Positions 26,677-37,600 of a stretch of 64,000 bases of DNA are shown here, piece after piece; position 1 is the stretch's first letter; the number at the start of each line of letters is the position of its first letter. Made by a program: the position numbers and the translations under genes. A model generated the notes under the pieces. It searched no databases, had not been told where the DNA came from, and saw nothing but the letters and a program-made list of their open reading frames with translations. Source of the DNA: Pseudomonas alkylphenolica (GTDB lineage: Bacteria > Pseudomonadota > Gammaproteobacteria > Pseudomonadales > Pseudomonadaceae); assembly GCF_004025535.1 (NCBI RefSeq), contig NZ_QJRG01000044.1:310001-374000 (forward strand), given 5' to 3'.

Positions 26677-27362
26677 GCGTTTCCTTGAACCGCCTCGAGC
26701 GCCAGCTCGGTTACACCTTCAAGAACCAGGAGCTGATGCTGCTGGCCCTGACGCACCGCAGTTTTGCCGGGCGCAATAACGAACGCCTCGAGTTTCTCGG
26801 CGATGCGATCCTCAACTTCGTCGCCGGCGAAGCGCTGTTCGAGCGCTTCCCCCAGGCCCGCGAAGGCCAGCTGTCACGCTTGCGCGCGCGTCTGGTCAAG
26901 GGCGAGACCCTGGCCGTACTGGCGCGTGGTTTCGACCTGGGCGAGTACCTGCGTTTGGGTTCCGGTGAGCTGAAAAGCGGTGGCTTTCGCCGCGAGTCGA
27001 TCCTGGCTGACGCCCTCGAGGCGCTGATCGGCGCGATCTACCTGGACTCGGACATGCAGACCGCCCGCGAGCGCGTGCTGGCCTGGCTGACCGGTGAGTT
27101 CGAGAGCCTGACGCTGGTCGATACCAACAAGGACCCGAAAACCCGTCTGCAGGAATTCCTACAGTCGCGGGCCTGCGATCTGCCGCGCTACGAAGTGGTG
27201 GATATTCAAGGTGAACCCCATTGCCGGACGTTTTTCGTCGAATGTGAAGTGACCCTTTTGACTGAAAAAAGCCGAGGGCAAGGCGTCAGCCGGCGTATCG
27301 CCGAGCAAGTCGCAGCCGCCGCAGCACTGATCGCCCTGGGCGTGGAGAATGGCAATGACTGA
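26673..27362 (+). CDS. rnc: Ribonuclease III
   Basis: 229 residues from GTG 26673. It cleaves double-stranded RNA in rRNA processing and mRNA decay. The signature [13 protein letters not shown] lies at 36-48 with the catalytic acidic residues, and a second acidic site lies in [16 protein letters not shown]. The C-terminal dsRNA-binding domain is present ([38 protein letters not shown]). The end overlaps era by eight bases, the usual rnc-era coupling. Confidence 0.97.
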   Translation: MSVSLNRLERQLGYTFKNQELMLLALTHRSFAGRNNERLEFLGDAILNFVAGEALFERFPQAREGQLSRLRARLVKGETLAVLARGFDLGEYLRLGSGELKSGGFRRESILADALEALIGAIYLDSDMQTARERVLAWLTGEFESLTLVDTNKDPKTRLQEFLQSRACDLPRYEVVDIQGEPHCRTFFVECEVTLLTEKSRGQGVSRRIAEQVAAAAALIALGVENGND

Positions 27363-28257
27363 TACGAATACCACCCGCTGCGGCTACGTCGCCATTGTCG
27401 GCCGTCCAAACGTTGGCAAGTCGACCTTGCTCAACCACATCCTCGGCCAGAAGCTGGCGATCACCTCGCGCAAGCCGCAGACCACCCGCCACAACATGCT
27501 CGGGATCAAGACCGAGGGTGATGTACAGGCGATCTACGTTGACACGCCCGGTATGCACAAGAGCAACGAAAAGGCGCTCAACCGCTACATGAACAAAACC
27601 GCCTCGGCCGCCCTCAAGGACGTCGATGTGGTGATCTTCGTGGTCGACCGCACCAAATGGACCGACGAAGACCAGCTGGTTCTGGAGCGTGTGCAGTACG
27701 TGCAGGGGCCGGTGATCCTGGCGATCAACAAGACCGACCGGATTGAAGAGAAAGCCGACCTGATCCCGCACCTGCAATGGCTGCAGGAGCAACTGCCGAA
27801 CGCCGAGATCGTGCCGATCTCCGCACAGCAGGGGCACAACCTCGAAGCGCTGGAAAGCCTGATCGCCAAGCACCTGCCGGAAAACGATCACTTCTTCCCG
27901 GAAGACCAGATCACCGACCGCAGCAGCCGTTTCCTTGCCGCCGAACTGGTACGTGAAAAGATCATGCGCCAGCTCGGTGCAGAGCTGCCGTACCAGATCA
28001 CCGTGGAAATCGAAGAGTTCAAGCAGCAGGGGAAAATCCTGCATATTCATGCGTTGATCCTCGTCGAACGTGACGGTCAGAAGAAGATCATCATTGGCGA
28101 CAAGGGTGAGCGCATCAAGCGTATCGGCTCTGAAGCGCGCAAGGACATGGAAGTACTCTTCGACGCCAAGGTCATGCTCAACCTGTGGGTCAAGGTCAAG
28201 GGTGGCTGGTCCGACGACGAACGCGCCCTGCGTTCGCTGGGCTACGGCGACCTCTGA
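27355..28257 (+). CDS. era: GTPase Era, 16S rRNA maturation factor
   Basis: 300 residues. The G1 motif [10 protein letters not shown] lies near 15-24, G3 DTPGMH and G4 NKTD follow, and the C-terminal KH domain ([22 protein letters not shown]) binds the 3' end of 16S rRNA. The start at 27355 ([12 protein letters not shown]) is preferred over 27349 because the GGAG spacing is better and it fits the family N-terminus. It overlaps rnc. Confidence 0.97.
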   Translation: MTDTNTTRCGYVAIVGRPNVGKSTLLNHILGQKLAITSRKPQTTRHNMLGIKTEGDVQAIYVDTPGMHKSNEKALNRYMNKTASAALKDVDVVIFVVDRTKWTDEDQLVLERVQYVQGPVILAINKTDRIEEKADLIPHLQWLQEQLPNAEIVPISAQQGHNLEALESLIAKHLPENDHFFPEDQITDRSSRFLAAELVREKIMRQLGAELPYQITVEIEEFKQQGKILHIHALILVERDGQKKIIIGDKGERIKRIGSEARKDMEVLFDAKVMLNLWVKVKGGWSDDERALRSLGYGDL

Positions 28258-28265
28258 TCGTCTCA

Positions 28266-28291
28266 GACCCGACAGCGTCCGCTGTCGGGTC
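28266..28291 (+). terminator. Hairpin between era and recO
   Basis: Perfect 11-bp arms GACCCGACAGC and GCTGTCGGGTC with a GTCC loop, followed by AACTCTTTG. It lies eight bases after the era stop. The poor T tract suggests partial termination or RNA processing rather than a full stop, as recO and pdxJ continue downstream. Confidence 0.5.
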
Positions 28292-28313
28292 AACTCTTTG
28301 CTGACGCGCGCTC

Positions 28314-28997
28314 ATGGACATCCCAGAAGGCCTGCCGGCCTACGTGCTGCATAGCCGGGCCTACCGTGAAACCAGTGCGCTGGTTGACTTCCTCACCCCG
28401 CAAGGGCGCCTGCGCGCCGTGTTACGCCGTGCGCGGGGCAAAGGTGGCAGCCAGGCGCGGCCGTTTGTTCCGCTTGAAGTGGAATTCCGTGGTCGCGGCG
28501 AGCTGAAAACGGTTGGCCGTCTGGACAGCGTCGGGGTAGCGGCCTGGTTGCATGGTGATGCCCTGTTCAGCGGTCTGTACCTCAATGAACTGTTGATCCG
28601 TTTGCTGCCGGCCGAAGATCCGCAACCGGTGCTGTTCGAGCATTACGCTGCCACCTTGCAGGCGCTGGCCGCCGGGCGCGCGCTGGAACCGTTGCTACGA
28701 GCGTTCGAGTGGCGTTTGCTGGACGAGCTGGGGTATGCCTTTGCTCTGGACCAGGACATCAATGGCGAGCCGTTGCTCGTCGATGGCCTGTATCGTTTGC
28801 AGGTGGATGCCGGACTCGAACAGGTGTTCTTGCTGCAACCCGGTTTGTTCCGGGGCGCCGAGCTGATTGCCATGGCGGAGGCCGACTGGAGCGTGCCGGG
28901 CGCCCTGAGTGCGGCCAAGCGCCTGATGCGTCAAGCCCTGGCCGTTCACCTCGGTGGACGGCCACTGGTCAGTCGGGAACTGTTTCGCAAGCGCTGA
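28314..28997 (+). CDS. recO: DNA repair protein RecO
   Basis: 227 residues. RecO loads RecA at SSB-coated gaps with RecR. The N-terminal OB fold is seen in [35 protein letters not shown] near 10-44; the helical C-terminal part carries [24 protein letters not shown] and ends RELFRKR, a typical Pseudomonas terminus. The four-cysteine zinc site of some RecO proteins is absent, as usual in this genus. Confidence 0.95.
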   Translation: MDIPEGLPAYVLHSRAYRETSALVDFLTPQGRLRAVLRRARGKGGSQARPFVPLEVEFRGRGELKTVGRLDSVGVAAWLHGDALFSGLYLNELLIRLLPAEDPQPVLFEHYAATLQALAAGRALEPLLRAFEWRLLDELGYAFALDQDINGEPLLVDGLYRLQVDAGLEQVFLLQPGLFRGAELIAMAEADWSVPGALSAAKRLMRQALAVHLGGRPLVSRELFRKR

Positions 28998-29041
28998 GCT
29001 CGTCGTATGCTGTCAGGCTAAATCTTCTGGAGAGCCTTTTC

Positions 29042-29785
29042 GTGACTCAAAGCAACCGCATGCTGCTTGGCGTGAACATCGACCACGTAGCGACCTTGCG
29101 CCAGGCGCGCGGCACGCGTTACCCCGATCCGGTCAAGGCCGCACTGGACGCCGAAGAGGCGGGCGCCGACGGCATTACCGTGCACTTGCGTGAAGACCGC
29201 AGGCACATCCAGGAGCGCGACGTGCTGGTACTCAAGGACGTGCTGCAAACGCGCATGAACTTCGAAATGGGCGTCACCGAAGAAATGATGGCGTTCGCCG
29301 AGCGTATTCGTCCGGCGCACATCTGCCTGGTGCCGGAAACCCGTCAGGAACTGACCACCGAGGGTGGCCTGGACGTCGCCGGCCAGGAAGAGCGGATCAA
29401 GGCGGCTGTTGAACGCTTGTCGCGTATGGGCTCGGAAGTCTCGCTGTTCATCGATGCCGACGAGCGCCAGATCGAAGCGTCGCGCCGCGTCGGTGCGCCG
29501 GCCATCGAGCTGCACACCGGCCGTTATGCGGATGCCGAAACCCCTACAGAGGTAGCTGAGGAGCTCAAGCGGGTCGCCGATGGTGTGGCGTTTGGCCTGG
29601 CCCAGGGGCTGATCGTCAACGCTGGTCATGGCCTGCACTACCACAACGTTGAAGCCGTTGCCGCGATCAAGGGTATCAACGAGCTGAACATCGGCCACGC
29701 CTTGGTGGCCCATGCGCTGTTCGTCGGCTTCAAGTCGGCTGTGGCGGAAATGAAGGCACTGATCATGGCCGCCAGCCGTCATTGA
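29042..29785 (+). CDS. pdxJ: Pyridoxine 5'-phosphate synthase
   Basis: 247 residues from GTG 29042, with GGAGAG at good spacing. PdxJ condenses 1-deoxyxylulose 5-phosphate with 3-amino-2-oxopropyl phosphate in vitamin B6 synthesis. The TIM barrel shows [16 protein letters not shown], the [13 protein letters not shown] block, CLVPE and the phosphate-binding [18 protein letters not shown]. It is the last gene of the lepA-to-pdxJ series; a palindromic element follows. Confidence 0.97.
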   Translation: MTQSNRMLLGVNIDHVATLRQARGTRYPDPVKAALDAEEAGADGITVHLREDRRHIQERDVLVLKDVLQTRMNFEMGVTEEMMAFAERIRPAHICLVPETRQELTTEGGLDVAGQEERIKAAVERLSRMGSEVSLFIDADERQIEASRRVGAPAIELHTGRYADAETPTEVAEELKRVADGVAFGLAQGLIVNAGHGLHYHNVEAVAAIKGINELNIGHALVAHALFVGFKSAVAEMKALIMAASRH

Positions 29786-29794
29786 TCGGGCTGT

Positions 29795-29822
29795 TGCAGG
29801 AGCGGAAATATCCGCTCCTGCA
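29795..29822. repeat. REP-like palindrome between pdxJ and czcS
   Basis: Perfect 12-bp arms TGCAGGAGCGGA (29795-29806) and TCCGCTCCTGCA (29811-29822) around AATA. It sits between two convergent stops and likely serves both as terminator. The GGAGCGG core resembles Pseudomonas REP elements. Confidence 0.6.
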
Positions 29823-29826
29823 GGCA

Positions 29827-31212
29827 TCAAATCTTTGCAAATACCAGGCTGAATCGGGTCAGACCATTCAATTGGCTGCTCACCTCAACCCGCCCGCCAT
29901 GCACGTCCATGATCGATTTCACGATCGCCAACCCCAATCCTGTACCGCCTTCCAGTCGAGAACGCCCCGAGCCTGCCCGATAGAAACGGTCGAACAGGTA
30001 AGGTAGATGTTCCGGCTCGATACCTGGCCCGTGGTTCTCGACCCACAGGCACAGTTCGTCGCCCCGGCGCTCGATGACAATATCGATCGGTTGCCCCTCA
30101 GGGCTGTGGCGAATGGCATTGCTGAGCATGTTGGACAACGCCCGCTGCACCATCAAGCGATCCGCCTGGACCATACCCCAGCCTTGCTGGCGCAGGGTTA
30201 TGTCTTTCTGTTCGGCACTGAACTCGAACAGTTCGCTGACGCGCGCTACCTCATCGGCGAGTGCCACTGATTTGAGCGGCACCTGAGTCTGCGGCTGACT
30301 GACCTGGGCCAGAAACAGCATGTCATTGATGATCCGGTTGAGCCGGGTCAGCTCTTCGATGCTGGCCTCCAGTACGTCGCGGTATTGCTCCACCGGGCGT
30401 TCCCGGGACAGGGTCACTTGCGCCTTGCCCATCAGGTTGCCAATGGGCGTGCGCAGCTCATGGGCGAGGTCGTCGGAAAACTGCGAGAGTTGCTGCACGC
30501 CGCTGTCCAGGCGGTCGAGCATGATGTTGATGGCCTTGGCCAGGTCACTGAGTTCCAGGGGCAGGCCATCCACGGGAAGGCGCAGCGCCAGTTGCTGGGC
30601 GCTCACTTGCTCGGCAATCTGGCGAAACCGGCGCAGCGGCTTCAGGCCGCGTTGCACCAGCTTCCAGGCACCGACACCTATCAGCAGTAGCAACAGCGGC
30701 AGGGCCACCAGGGTCGAACGCAGGTAGGCCTGGAGCAAGCTGTGGTCATCGGCGCGGTTGACCGTGAGCAGCACACGCACTTCGCTGCCGTCCTGCAAGC
30801 GCATCAGCCGCGAGGCGGTCAGCAGATGGTTGCCATCGCTGTCGCGCCACGAGCTGAATGCCAGCTGCGCGGTCCCGGGGATCTGCATCAACGCCTGCGC
30901 ATCCAGCCCCGGTCCAAGGGTCAGCAGGGCCGAATGGCGGCCGGTCAGGGCGATGACGCTCAGGCTCATGTTGTCATGCCCCATCACCACGTCCAGCAAC
31001 GGGTGGGCGGAGGTTTGCAGGTCAGCCGATTTGAGGTCGATGCGCAGCCCGTGTTCAATCTGCGTCATCTTCGCGCCCAGGCTCTTGCGGGCGCGACTGT
31101 CCAGTTCATGGTCCAGGGCCAGCACTGCCAGGCACGCCAACAGCAACACCAGCGTGGCGCCCATCAAGGTGACGCTCAGGCCCAGGCGCAGGGAAAGCCT
31201 GCCCGGTTTCAT
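29827..31212 (-). CDS. czcS: Heavy-metal sensor histidine kinase (CzcS/CopS type)
   Basis: 461 residues. Membrane helices near 14-34 and 166-184 flank a periplasmic metal-sensing region of about 130 residues. A HAMP linker is followed by the H-box [20 protein letters not shown] (His251), N-box [15 protein letters not shown] and G-boxes [19 protein letters not shown] and [18 protein letters not shown]. It matches the 'heavy metal sensor kinase' family that responds to Zn/Cd/Co or Cu. It overlaps czcR by four bases (ATGA). The adjacent CzcCBA pump is the likely target. Confidence 0.9.
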   Translation of the reverse strand: MKPGRLSLRLGLSVTLMGATLVLLLACLAVLALDHELDSRARKSLGAKMTQIEHGLRIDLKSADLQTSAHPLLDVVMGHDNMSLSVIALTGRHSALLTLGPGLDAQALMQIPGTAQLAFSSWRDSDGNHLLTASRLMRLQDGSEVRVLLTVNRADDHSLLQAYLRSTLVALPLLLLLIGVGAWKLVQRGLKPLRRFRQIAEQVSAQQLALRLPVDGLPLELSDLAKAINIMLDRLDSGVQQLSQFSDDLAHELRTPIGNLMGKAQVTLSRERPVEQYRDVLEASIEELTRLNRIINDMLFLAQVSQPQTQVPLKSVALADEVARVSELFEFSAEQKDITLRQQGWGMVQADRLMVQRALSNMLSNAIRHSPEGQPIDIVIERRGDELCLWVENHGPGIEPEHLPYLFDRFYRAGSGRSRLEGGTGLGLAIVKSIMDVHGGRVEVSSQLNGLTRFSLVFAKI

Positions 31213-31883
31213 TCGCGGCGCTCGAGCACGTAGCCAACGCCGCGCAGGGTGTGGATCAGCTTGTCGTCGAAGGGATCATCGATTTTGGCCCGCAAGCGAC
31301 GGATGGAGACTTCAACCACATTGGTGTCGCAATCGAAGTTCATGTCCCAGACCAGCGAAATGATCTGTGTGCGCGACAGCACCTCGCCGCTCTGTCGCAT
31401 CAGCAGGTGCAGCAGGGCAAACTCCTTGGCCGTCAGGTCGATGCGCTGGCCACCGCGGTAGGCACGGTGGCGACCCGGGTCCAGCTCCAGATCGGCGACT
31501 TTCAAGGTGCTCGGCTGCAGGTTCTGGTCGTTGCGGCGCAGCAGGCTGCGAATACGTGCGAGCAGTTCCGGGAATTCGAAAGGTTTGAGCAAGTAGTCGT
31601 CGGCGCCCAGGTCCAGGCCCTTGACCCGGTCCGAGAGGCGTCCGTGAGCGGTGAGCATCATGATGCGTGTGCTGGACTCGTCACGCAGGCGTTGCAGTAC
31701 CGTCCAGCCGTCAAGCTCGGGCAGGTTGACGTCGAGAATGATCAGGTCGTAAGGCTGCTGGCGGGCGAGGTGCAAGCCGTCGGCTCCGCTGTGGGCACAA
31801 TCGACTATGTAGCCGTTTTCGCTCAAGCCCTGGTGCAGGTAGTCGGCGGTGCGGAGCTCGTCCTCGATAATCAGTAAGCGCAT
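31209..31883 (-). CDS. czcR: Heavy-metal response regulator (CzcR/CopR type)
   Basis: 224 residues, OmpR family. Phospho-acceptor Asp51 ([16 protein letters not shown]) and Lys in [14 protein letters not shown] are intact. The output domain has the family pattern [22 protein letters not shown] and [30 protein letters not shown], which is specific to metal-responsive regulators (CzcR, CopR, IrlR). Start ATG 31883 begins the receiver domain directly; a longer upstream frame is rejected. It diverges from czcC, with a TTAC-N6-GTAA palindrome between them. Confidence 0.92.
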   Translation of the reverse strand: MRLLIIEDELRTADYLHQGLSENGYIVDCAHSGADGLHLARQQPYDLIILDVNLPELDGWTVLQRLRDESSTRIMMLTAHGRLSDRVKGLDLGADDYLLKPFEFPELLARIRSLLRRNDQNLQPSTLKVADLELDPGRHRAYRGGQRIDLTAKEFALLHLLMRQSGEVLSRTQIISLVWDMNFDCDTNVVEVSIRRLRAKIDDPFDDKLIHTLRGVGYVLERRE

Positions 31884-31998
31884 GCAATGACTCGGTGGTG
31901 TAAAAAGCGGTGATTCTCGACCCTGAAGTAACTGCAGGGTCAAGGGCGGCAGGGCATCGAGCGGCGGATACTAAGGCATCTTTGCTGCCGCTGCGGCT

Positions 31999-32018
31999 GG
32001 ATTACAGATTTGTAATCC
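31999..32018. promoter_or_regulatory. Candidate CzcR/CopR box
   Basis: Inverted repeat GGATTAC (31999-32005), six bases, GTAATCC (32012-32018), 68 bases before the czcC ATG. It contains TTAC-N6-GTAA, the kind of site described for CopR/CzcR-type regulators. It would control both czcRS and czcCBA. Confidence 0.65.
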
Positions 32019-32085
32019 TCGAGTCATCTTGAGGATAAACCCCGGTTACTACAGTGCGGGCTCCCAACAGGCGCAGGAGTCCGCC

Positions 32086-33333
32086 ATGTTTCGCACCCTG
32101 GACAGGCCTGGCACCGGCCGCGTTCTGCTGACGCTGCTGATGCTCGCCGCACCTTCGCTGGCGTTGGCCCAAGGCCCCGTACTGACCCTCGACAACGCTT
32201 TGCAAAGCGCCCAGGCCAATAACCCCGAGCTGGCGGCTGCGCGGTGGGGTATTGATATTGCCGAAGGCGACCGGCGCCAGGCCGGCGTGCTGCCCAATCC
32301 CGAGTTGAGCTGGGAGGTGGAAGACACCCGCAATGGCTCGCAGACCACCACGGTCAGCGTGAGCCAGATGTTCGAGCTGGGCGGCAAGCGCGGGGCGCGC
32401 CTCAGCGTGGCGGGGCAGGATGCGCAATTGGCCGGGCTTGAACTTGAGCGCCAGCGCTATGCATTGCGGGCCGAAGTGATTGGCGCCTATCAGGCCGCGG
32501 TACAGGCCCAGGACGGTCTGCAACTGGCTCGACAGTCACTGGACCTGAGCGAGCGCGCCTTGCGCGTGGTGCAAGGGCGGGTAAAAGCCGGCAGTGCGTC
32601 GCCCGTGGAAGCGACCCGGGCGCAAGTGCAGCTGTCTGAGGTGCGCCTGGAGCTGGGGCGGGCCGAACAGGCACTGACCGTGACCTATCAGCAGTTGGCC
32701 GCAGCAACCGGTGCGCCGACAGCAACGTTCAGCCGGGTCGACGGTGTCGGCAGTGAAGACCCGGACCTGCCGAGCCGCACCCAACTGATGCAGCGCCTGG
32801 AGCAGACACCGGACATGCGCCTGGCCCGCGTGCAGATCGATCAACGCGATGCCGCCCTGGACCTGGCCCGTACGCAGCGGATTCCCGACCTGACCGTGAG
32901 TGTTGGCAGCCAGTACAGCGAGACCGAGCGTGAGCGCGTCAATGTCGTTGGCGTGTCGTTGCCCATTCCGTTGTTTGACCGCAACCAGGGCAACGTCCTG
33001 GCTGCTGCACGCCGTGCCGATCAGGCGCGTGACCAGCGCAACGGTGCCGAGTTGCGACTGCGCAGTGAAGTCATACAGGCCCTGGCCCAGTGGCGCACCG
33101 CCGCCCAGGAGGTCGAGGACTTCGACCGCTCGATCCTGCCGTCCGCGCAACAGGCTGTGGATGCTGCTACCCGTGGTTTCGAGCGCGGCAAATTCGCCTT
33201 TCTCGATGTGCTCGACGCTCAGCGAACCCTGGTTGCGGCTCGTCTGCAGTACCTCCAGGCCCAGGCCCAGCGCAGTGAAGCACGGGTGCGTCTGGAGCGA
33301 ATTTTCGGCGATCTGAGCCTGGCCAGTCGTTGA
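32086..33333 (+). CDS. czcC: CzcC-like outer-membrane efflux channel
   Basis: 415 residues from ATG 32086 with AGGAG upstream. A signal peptide (cleavage near LALA-QGP) leads into a TolC-type outer-membrane factor with the repeated helical pattern: LTLDNALQSAQANNPELAAARWGI, then QMFELGGKRGARL and, in the second half, SLPIPLFDRNQGNVLAAARRADQARDQ. It forms the exit duct of the CzcCBA pump. It is the first gene of czcCBA, divergent from czcRS. Confidence 0.93.
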   Translation: MFRTLDRPGTGRVLLTLLMLAAPSLALAQGPVLTLDNALQSAQANNPELAAARWGIDIAEGDRRQAGVLPNPELSWEVEDTRNGSQTTTVSVSQMFELGGKRGARLSVAGQDAQLAGLELERQRYALRAEVIGAYQAAVQAQDGLQLARQSLDLSERALRVVQGRVKAGSASPVEATRAQVQLSEVRLELGRAEQALTVTYQQLAAATGAPTATFSRVDGVGSEDPDLPSRTQLMQRLEQTPDMRLARVQIDQRDAALDLARTQRIPDLTVSVGSQYSETERERVNVVGVSLPIPLFDRNQGNVLAAARRADQARDQRNGAELRLRSEVIQALAQWRTAAQEVEDFDRSILPSAQQAVDAATRGFERGKFAFLDVLDAQRTLVAARLQYLQAQAQRSEARVRLERIFGDLSLASR

Positions 33334-33397
33334 GCCTGATCGACATTCCCCCGCTTTGATCGACGCCGCACACCGCGGCGCGTGCCAAGGAGACTGC

Positions 33398-34624
33398 ATG
33401 AACAAGAAGTCCATAACCCTGCTGATCGCAGCCTTGTTGCTGGGCGTGGGACTCGGCGTGCTAATGGCACGTCAGGCCGCTCCTCAAGCGCCGATGGCAG
33501 CCGCCGCACATGATCATGCTGAAGAAGCTGATCACGAAGAGGAGGGGCACGGCGAGCATGGGCATGCCGACGCTGAATCGGGGCATGAAGAAGATGAGGG
33601 CGCCATTGTGCTTAGCCAGGAGCAGATTGATCTGGCTGGCATCGAGCTGGCATCGGCCGCACCACGGCAACTGCAGAATAATCTGTCGTTACCGGGCGAG
33701 ATCCGCTTCGATGAAGACCGCACCGCACATATGGTGCCGCGCGCTGCCGGGGTGGTGGAGTCGGTGGCGGTAGTGCTTGGCCAGCAGGTCAAGGCCGGTG
33801 ATGTGCTGGCGGTGATCGCCAGCCCGCAGATTTCCGAACAGCGCAGTGAACTGGCAGCCAGTCAGCGTCGGCTGGAACTGGCACGCAGCACCTATCAGCG
33901 GGAAAAGGACCTGTGGCAGGAGGGCATCTCCGCCGAGCAGGACTACTTGCAAGCCCGTCAGGCCCTGCAGGAGGCAGAAATTGCCCAGGCCAATGCCCGG
34001 CAGAAAATCAGCGCCCTGAGCGGCACCACGGTATTGGCGGGCGGTAACCGTTATGAACTGCGGGCGCCGTTTGCCGGGCAGATCGTCGAGAAGCACCTGG
34101 TGCCGGGCGAAGTGGTCAACGAAACCAGTGCCGCTTTCACCCTGTCCGATCTGTCTCGCGTGTGGGCAACCTTTGGCGTGGCGCCACGTGATCTGGGCAA
34201 GGTCCGCGCGGGGATGGCGGTGACCATTGTCGCCACCGAACTGGGCGAGCAGGTTGAAGGGCGAATCAGCCATGTCGGCAGCCTGCTGGGTGAGCAAACG
34301 CGAACCGCCAGCGTCCGTGTCACTCTCGATAACCCGCGTGGCGCGTGGCGCCCAGGGCTGTTCGTAGCGGTGCAGGTACCGAGCGACGCCGTTGCCGCCG
34401 TATTGGCGGTACCCGACCAGGCCATCCAGACCCTCGAAGAAAAGCCCACCGTGTTCGTGCGAACCGCCGAGGGCTTCAGTGCCCAGCCGGTCGAACTGGG
34501 CGCCAGTGCCAATGGTTACATCGAAATTCGCAAGGGCCTGCAAGCCGGCCAGCAAGTGGCCGCGCTGGGCAGCTTCGTCCTCAAGTCGGAGCTGGGCAAG
34601 GCCAGCGCCGAGCACGTCCACTGA
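33398..34624 (+). CDS. czcB: CzcB-like periplasmic adaptor of heavy-metal RND pump
   Basis: 408 residues. One N-terminal membrane anchor (residues 5-22) precedes a His/Glu/Asp-rich segment (about residues 37-66: HDHAEEADHEEEGHGEHGHA and on) that probably binds metal in the periplasm. The lipoyl/hairpin core follows (AAGVVESVAVVLGQQVKAGDVLAVIASPQISEQRSEL) and then the beta-barrel domain. The start at 33398 gives the MNKKSITLLIAAL anchor. The His-rich stretch distinguishes CzcB-type from CusB-type adaptors. Confidence 0.93.
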   Translation: MNKKSITLLIAALLLGVGLGVLMARQAAPQAPMAAAAHDHAEEADHEEEGHGEHGHADAESGHEEDEGAIVLSQEQIDLAGIELASAAPRQLQNNLSLPGEIRFDEDRTAHMVPRAAGVVESVAVVLGQQVKAGDVLAVIASPQISEQRSELAASQRRLELARSTYQREKDLWQEGISAEQDYLQARQALQEAEIAQANARQKISALSGTTVLAGGNRYELRAPFAGQIVEKHLVPGEVVNETSAAFTLSDLSRVWATFGVAPRDLGKVRAGMAVTIVATELGEQVEGRISHVGSLLGEQTRTASVRVTLDNPRGAWRPGLFVAVQVPSDAVAAVLAVPDQAIQTLEEKPTVFVRTAEGFSAQPVELGASANGYIEIRKGLQAGQQVAALGSFVLKSELGKASAEHVH

Positions 34625-34642
34625 CCCGCGCGAGTACCCGTC

Positions 34643-37600
34643 ATGTTCGAACGCTTGATTCAATTTGCCATCGAGCAGCGCCTGATGGTGCTGCTGGCCG
34701 TGCTGCTGATGGCCGGGCTGGGGGTGGCCAGCTATCAGAAGTTGCCGATCGATGCGGTCCCGGACATTACCAACGTCCAGGTGCAGATCAACACCCAGGC
34801 GGCGGGCTTTTCGCCGCTGGAAACCGAGCAGCGCATTACCTTTGCCATCGAGACCGCCATGGCCGGTTTGCCCGGCCTTGAACAGACCCGTTCGCTATCG
34901 CGCTCCGGGCTATCGCAGGTGACAGTTATTTTTGAAGAGGGCACCGACCTGTTCTTTGCCCGGCAACTGGTCAACGAGCGGCTGCAACAGGCTCGAGGAC
35001 AATTGCCGGACGGCGTGGAAACGGCCATGGGACCGATCTCCACCGGTCTTGGCGAGATATTCCTGTGGACGGTGGAAGCCGCCGAGGATGCACGCAAAGA
35101 AGACGGTACGCCGTACACCCCGACAGACCTGCGAGAAATCCAGGACTGGATCATCAAGCCGCAATTGCGCAACGTTCGCGGTGTTGCAGAAATCAACACC
35201 ATTGGCGGTTTTGCCAAGGAGTATCAGATTGCCCCTGATCCCAAGCGCCTGGCGTCCTACAAGCTGACCCTGGGTGATCTGCTTACTGCGCTGGAACGCA
35301 ACAATGCCAACGTCGGTGCCGGCTACATCGAGCGTCGTGGCGAGCAATTGCTCATCCGCGCGCCGGGGCAACTGGCGGGGATCGACGATATTGCCAATAT
35401 CGTCCTGGCCAACATCGACGGCACGCCCATCCGTGTGCGCAATGTCGCAGAGGTGGGCATCGGTAAAGAACTGCGCAGTGGTGCAGCGACTGAGAATGGT
35501 CGGGAAGTGGTGCTGGGCACCGTGTTCATGCTGATCGGTGAGAACAGCCGCACAGTCTCCCAGGCAGTGGCGCAAAAGCTGGTGGAGATCAACCGCTCGT
35601 TGCCGGTCGGGGTCAGTGCCGTGACGGTCTATGACCGTACCAACCTGGTCGACAAGGCCATCGCCACGGTGAAGAAAAACCTGATCGAAGGCGCGATCCT
35701 GGTCATCGTGATTCTGTTCCTGTTCCTTGGCAACATTCGCGCCGCGCTGATCACCGCGATGATCATTCCGCTGTCGATGCTGTTTACCTTCACCGGCATG
35801 TTCAGCAACAAGGTCAGCGCCAACCTGATGAGCCTGGGGGCGCTGGATTTCGGCATCATCGTCGATGGGGCAGTGGTGATCGTCGAAAACGCGATCCGTC
35901 GACTGGCTCACGCTCAGCAGCACCATGGTCGCTTGCTGACCCGCTCCGAGCGCTTTCATGAAGTCTTCAACGCCGCCCGCGAAGCACGTCGGCCACTGAT
36001 TTATGGTCAGCTGATCATCATGGTGGTGTACCTGCCGATCTTTGCCCTGAGTGGGGTCGAGGGCAAGATGTTCCATCCGATGGCGTTCACCGTGGTGATT
36101 GCCCTGCTCGGCGCCATGCTGCTGTCGGTGACTTTCGTGCCGGCGGCCATTGCCCTGTTTGTCACGGGCAAGGTCAAGGAAGACGAGAACCTGCTGATGC
36201 GCAGTGCCAAGCGAGGCTATGCACCGCTGCTGCAGTGGGTCATGGGGCAGCGGCGCTTCGCCTTCAGCCTGGCCGCAGTGATGGTGCTGCTGTCGGGGGT
36301 GCTCGCCAGTCGCATGGGCAGCGAATTTGTGCCGAGCCTGAGCGAAGGTGATTTTGCCCTGCAGGCGTTGCGCGTTCCCGGCACCAGCCTGAGCCAGTCG
36401 GTGGCGATGCAGCAGCAACTGGAACAGAGTGTGTTGAGCCAGGTGCCTGAGGTCGAGCGGGTGTTTGCACGGACCGGGACTGCCGAGATCGCCTCGGACC
36501 CGATGCCACCGAACATTTCCGACAGCTATGTGATGCTCAAACCACGGGAGCAATGGCCCGATCCGGGCAAGTCGCGCGAGCAGTTGATCGCCGACATTCA
36601 GCGCGCCAGTGCCCGCGTGCCGGGCAGCAACTATGAGCTGTCGCAACCGATTCAGTTGCGTTTCAACGAGCTGATTTCCGGGGTGCGCAGCGATGTCGCG
36701 GTCAAGGTCTTCGGCGATGACATGGACCAGCTCAATCGCACTGCCGCGCAGATTGCCGCAACGTTGCAGGCGGTACCGGGCGCCTCGGAGGTCAAGGTCG
36801 AACAGACGTCGGGACTGCCGGTTCTGACCATTGAAGTCGACCGCGACAAGGCCGCTCGCTACGGGCTCAATGTCGGCGATGTGCAGGACACCATCGCCGT
36901 GGCTGTTGGCGGCCGCCAGGCCGGCGCCCTGTACCAGGGCGACCGTCGATTCGACATGGTGGTGCGTCTTTCCGATAACCTGCGTACCGACATCGATGGC
37001 CTCGCGCAGCTGTTGATTCCGGTGCCGGCGGGCAGTGCTGGCAATGGCCAGATCGGCTTTATCACCCTCGCCGATGTCGCCCGCCTGCAACTGGTCCAGG
37101 GCCCTAACCAGATCAGCCGCGAAGACGGCAAACGCCTGGTCGTGGTCAGTGCCAACGTGCGCGGCCGTGATATCGGCTCTTTTGTTGACGAGGCGGGCGC
37201 GCGCATCACCGGTCAGGTCAGTATTCCGGCGGGCTACTGGATACGCTGGGGCGGGCAGTTCGAGCAGTTGCAGTCGGCCGCACAACGCCTGCAGGTGGTG
37301 GTGCCGGTGGCCTTGCTGCTGGTGTTTGGCCTGCTCTTCATGATGTTCAACAACCTCAAGGACGGGTTGCTGGTGTTTACCGGTATTCCCTTCGCCTTGA
37401 CCGGTGGGGTGGTGGCGCTGTGGCTGCGCGATATTCCGTTGTCGATATCGGCCGGGGTGGGCTTCATTGCCTTGTCCGGCGTGGCAGTGCTCAACGGTCT
37501 GGTGATGATCGCCTTTATCCGCGGCTTGCGCGAACAGGGACGGCCGTTGCGTATCGCCATCGATGAAGGCGCGTTGACCCGCTTGCGTCCGGTGCTGATG

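Noticed and set aside
29795..29822. Start of a CRISPR-like or IS element terminal repeat
   Set aside because: A single palindrome without partner copies, spacers or transposase; it fits a REP-like terminator.
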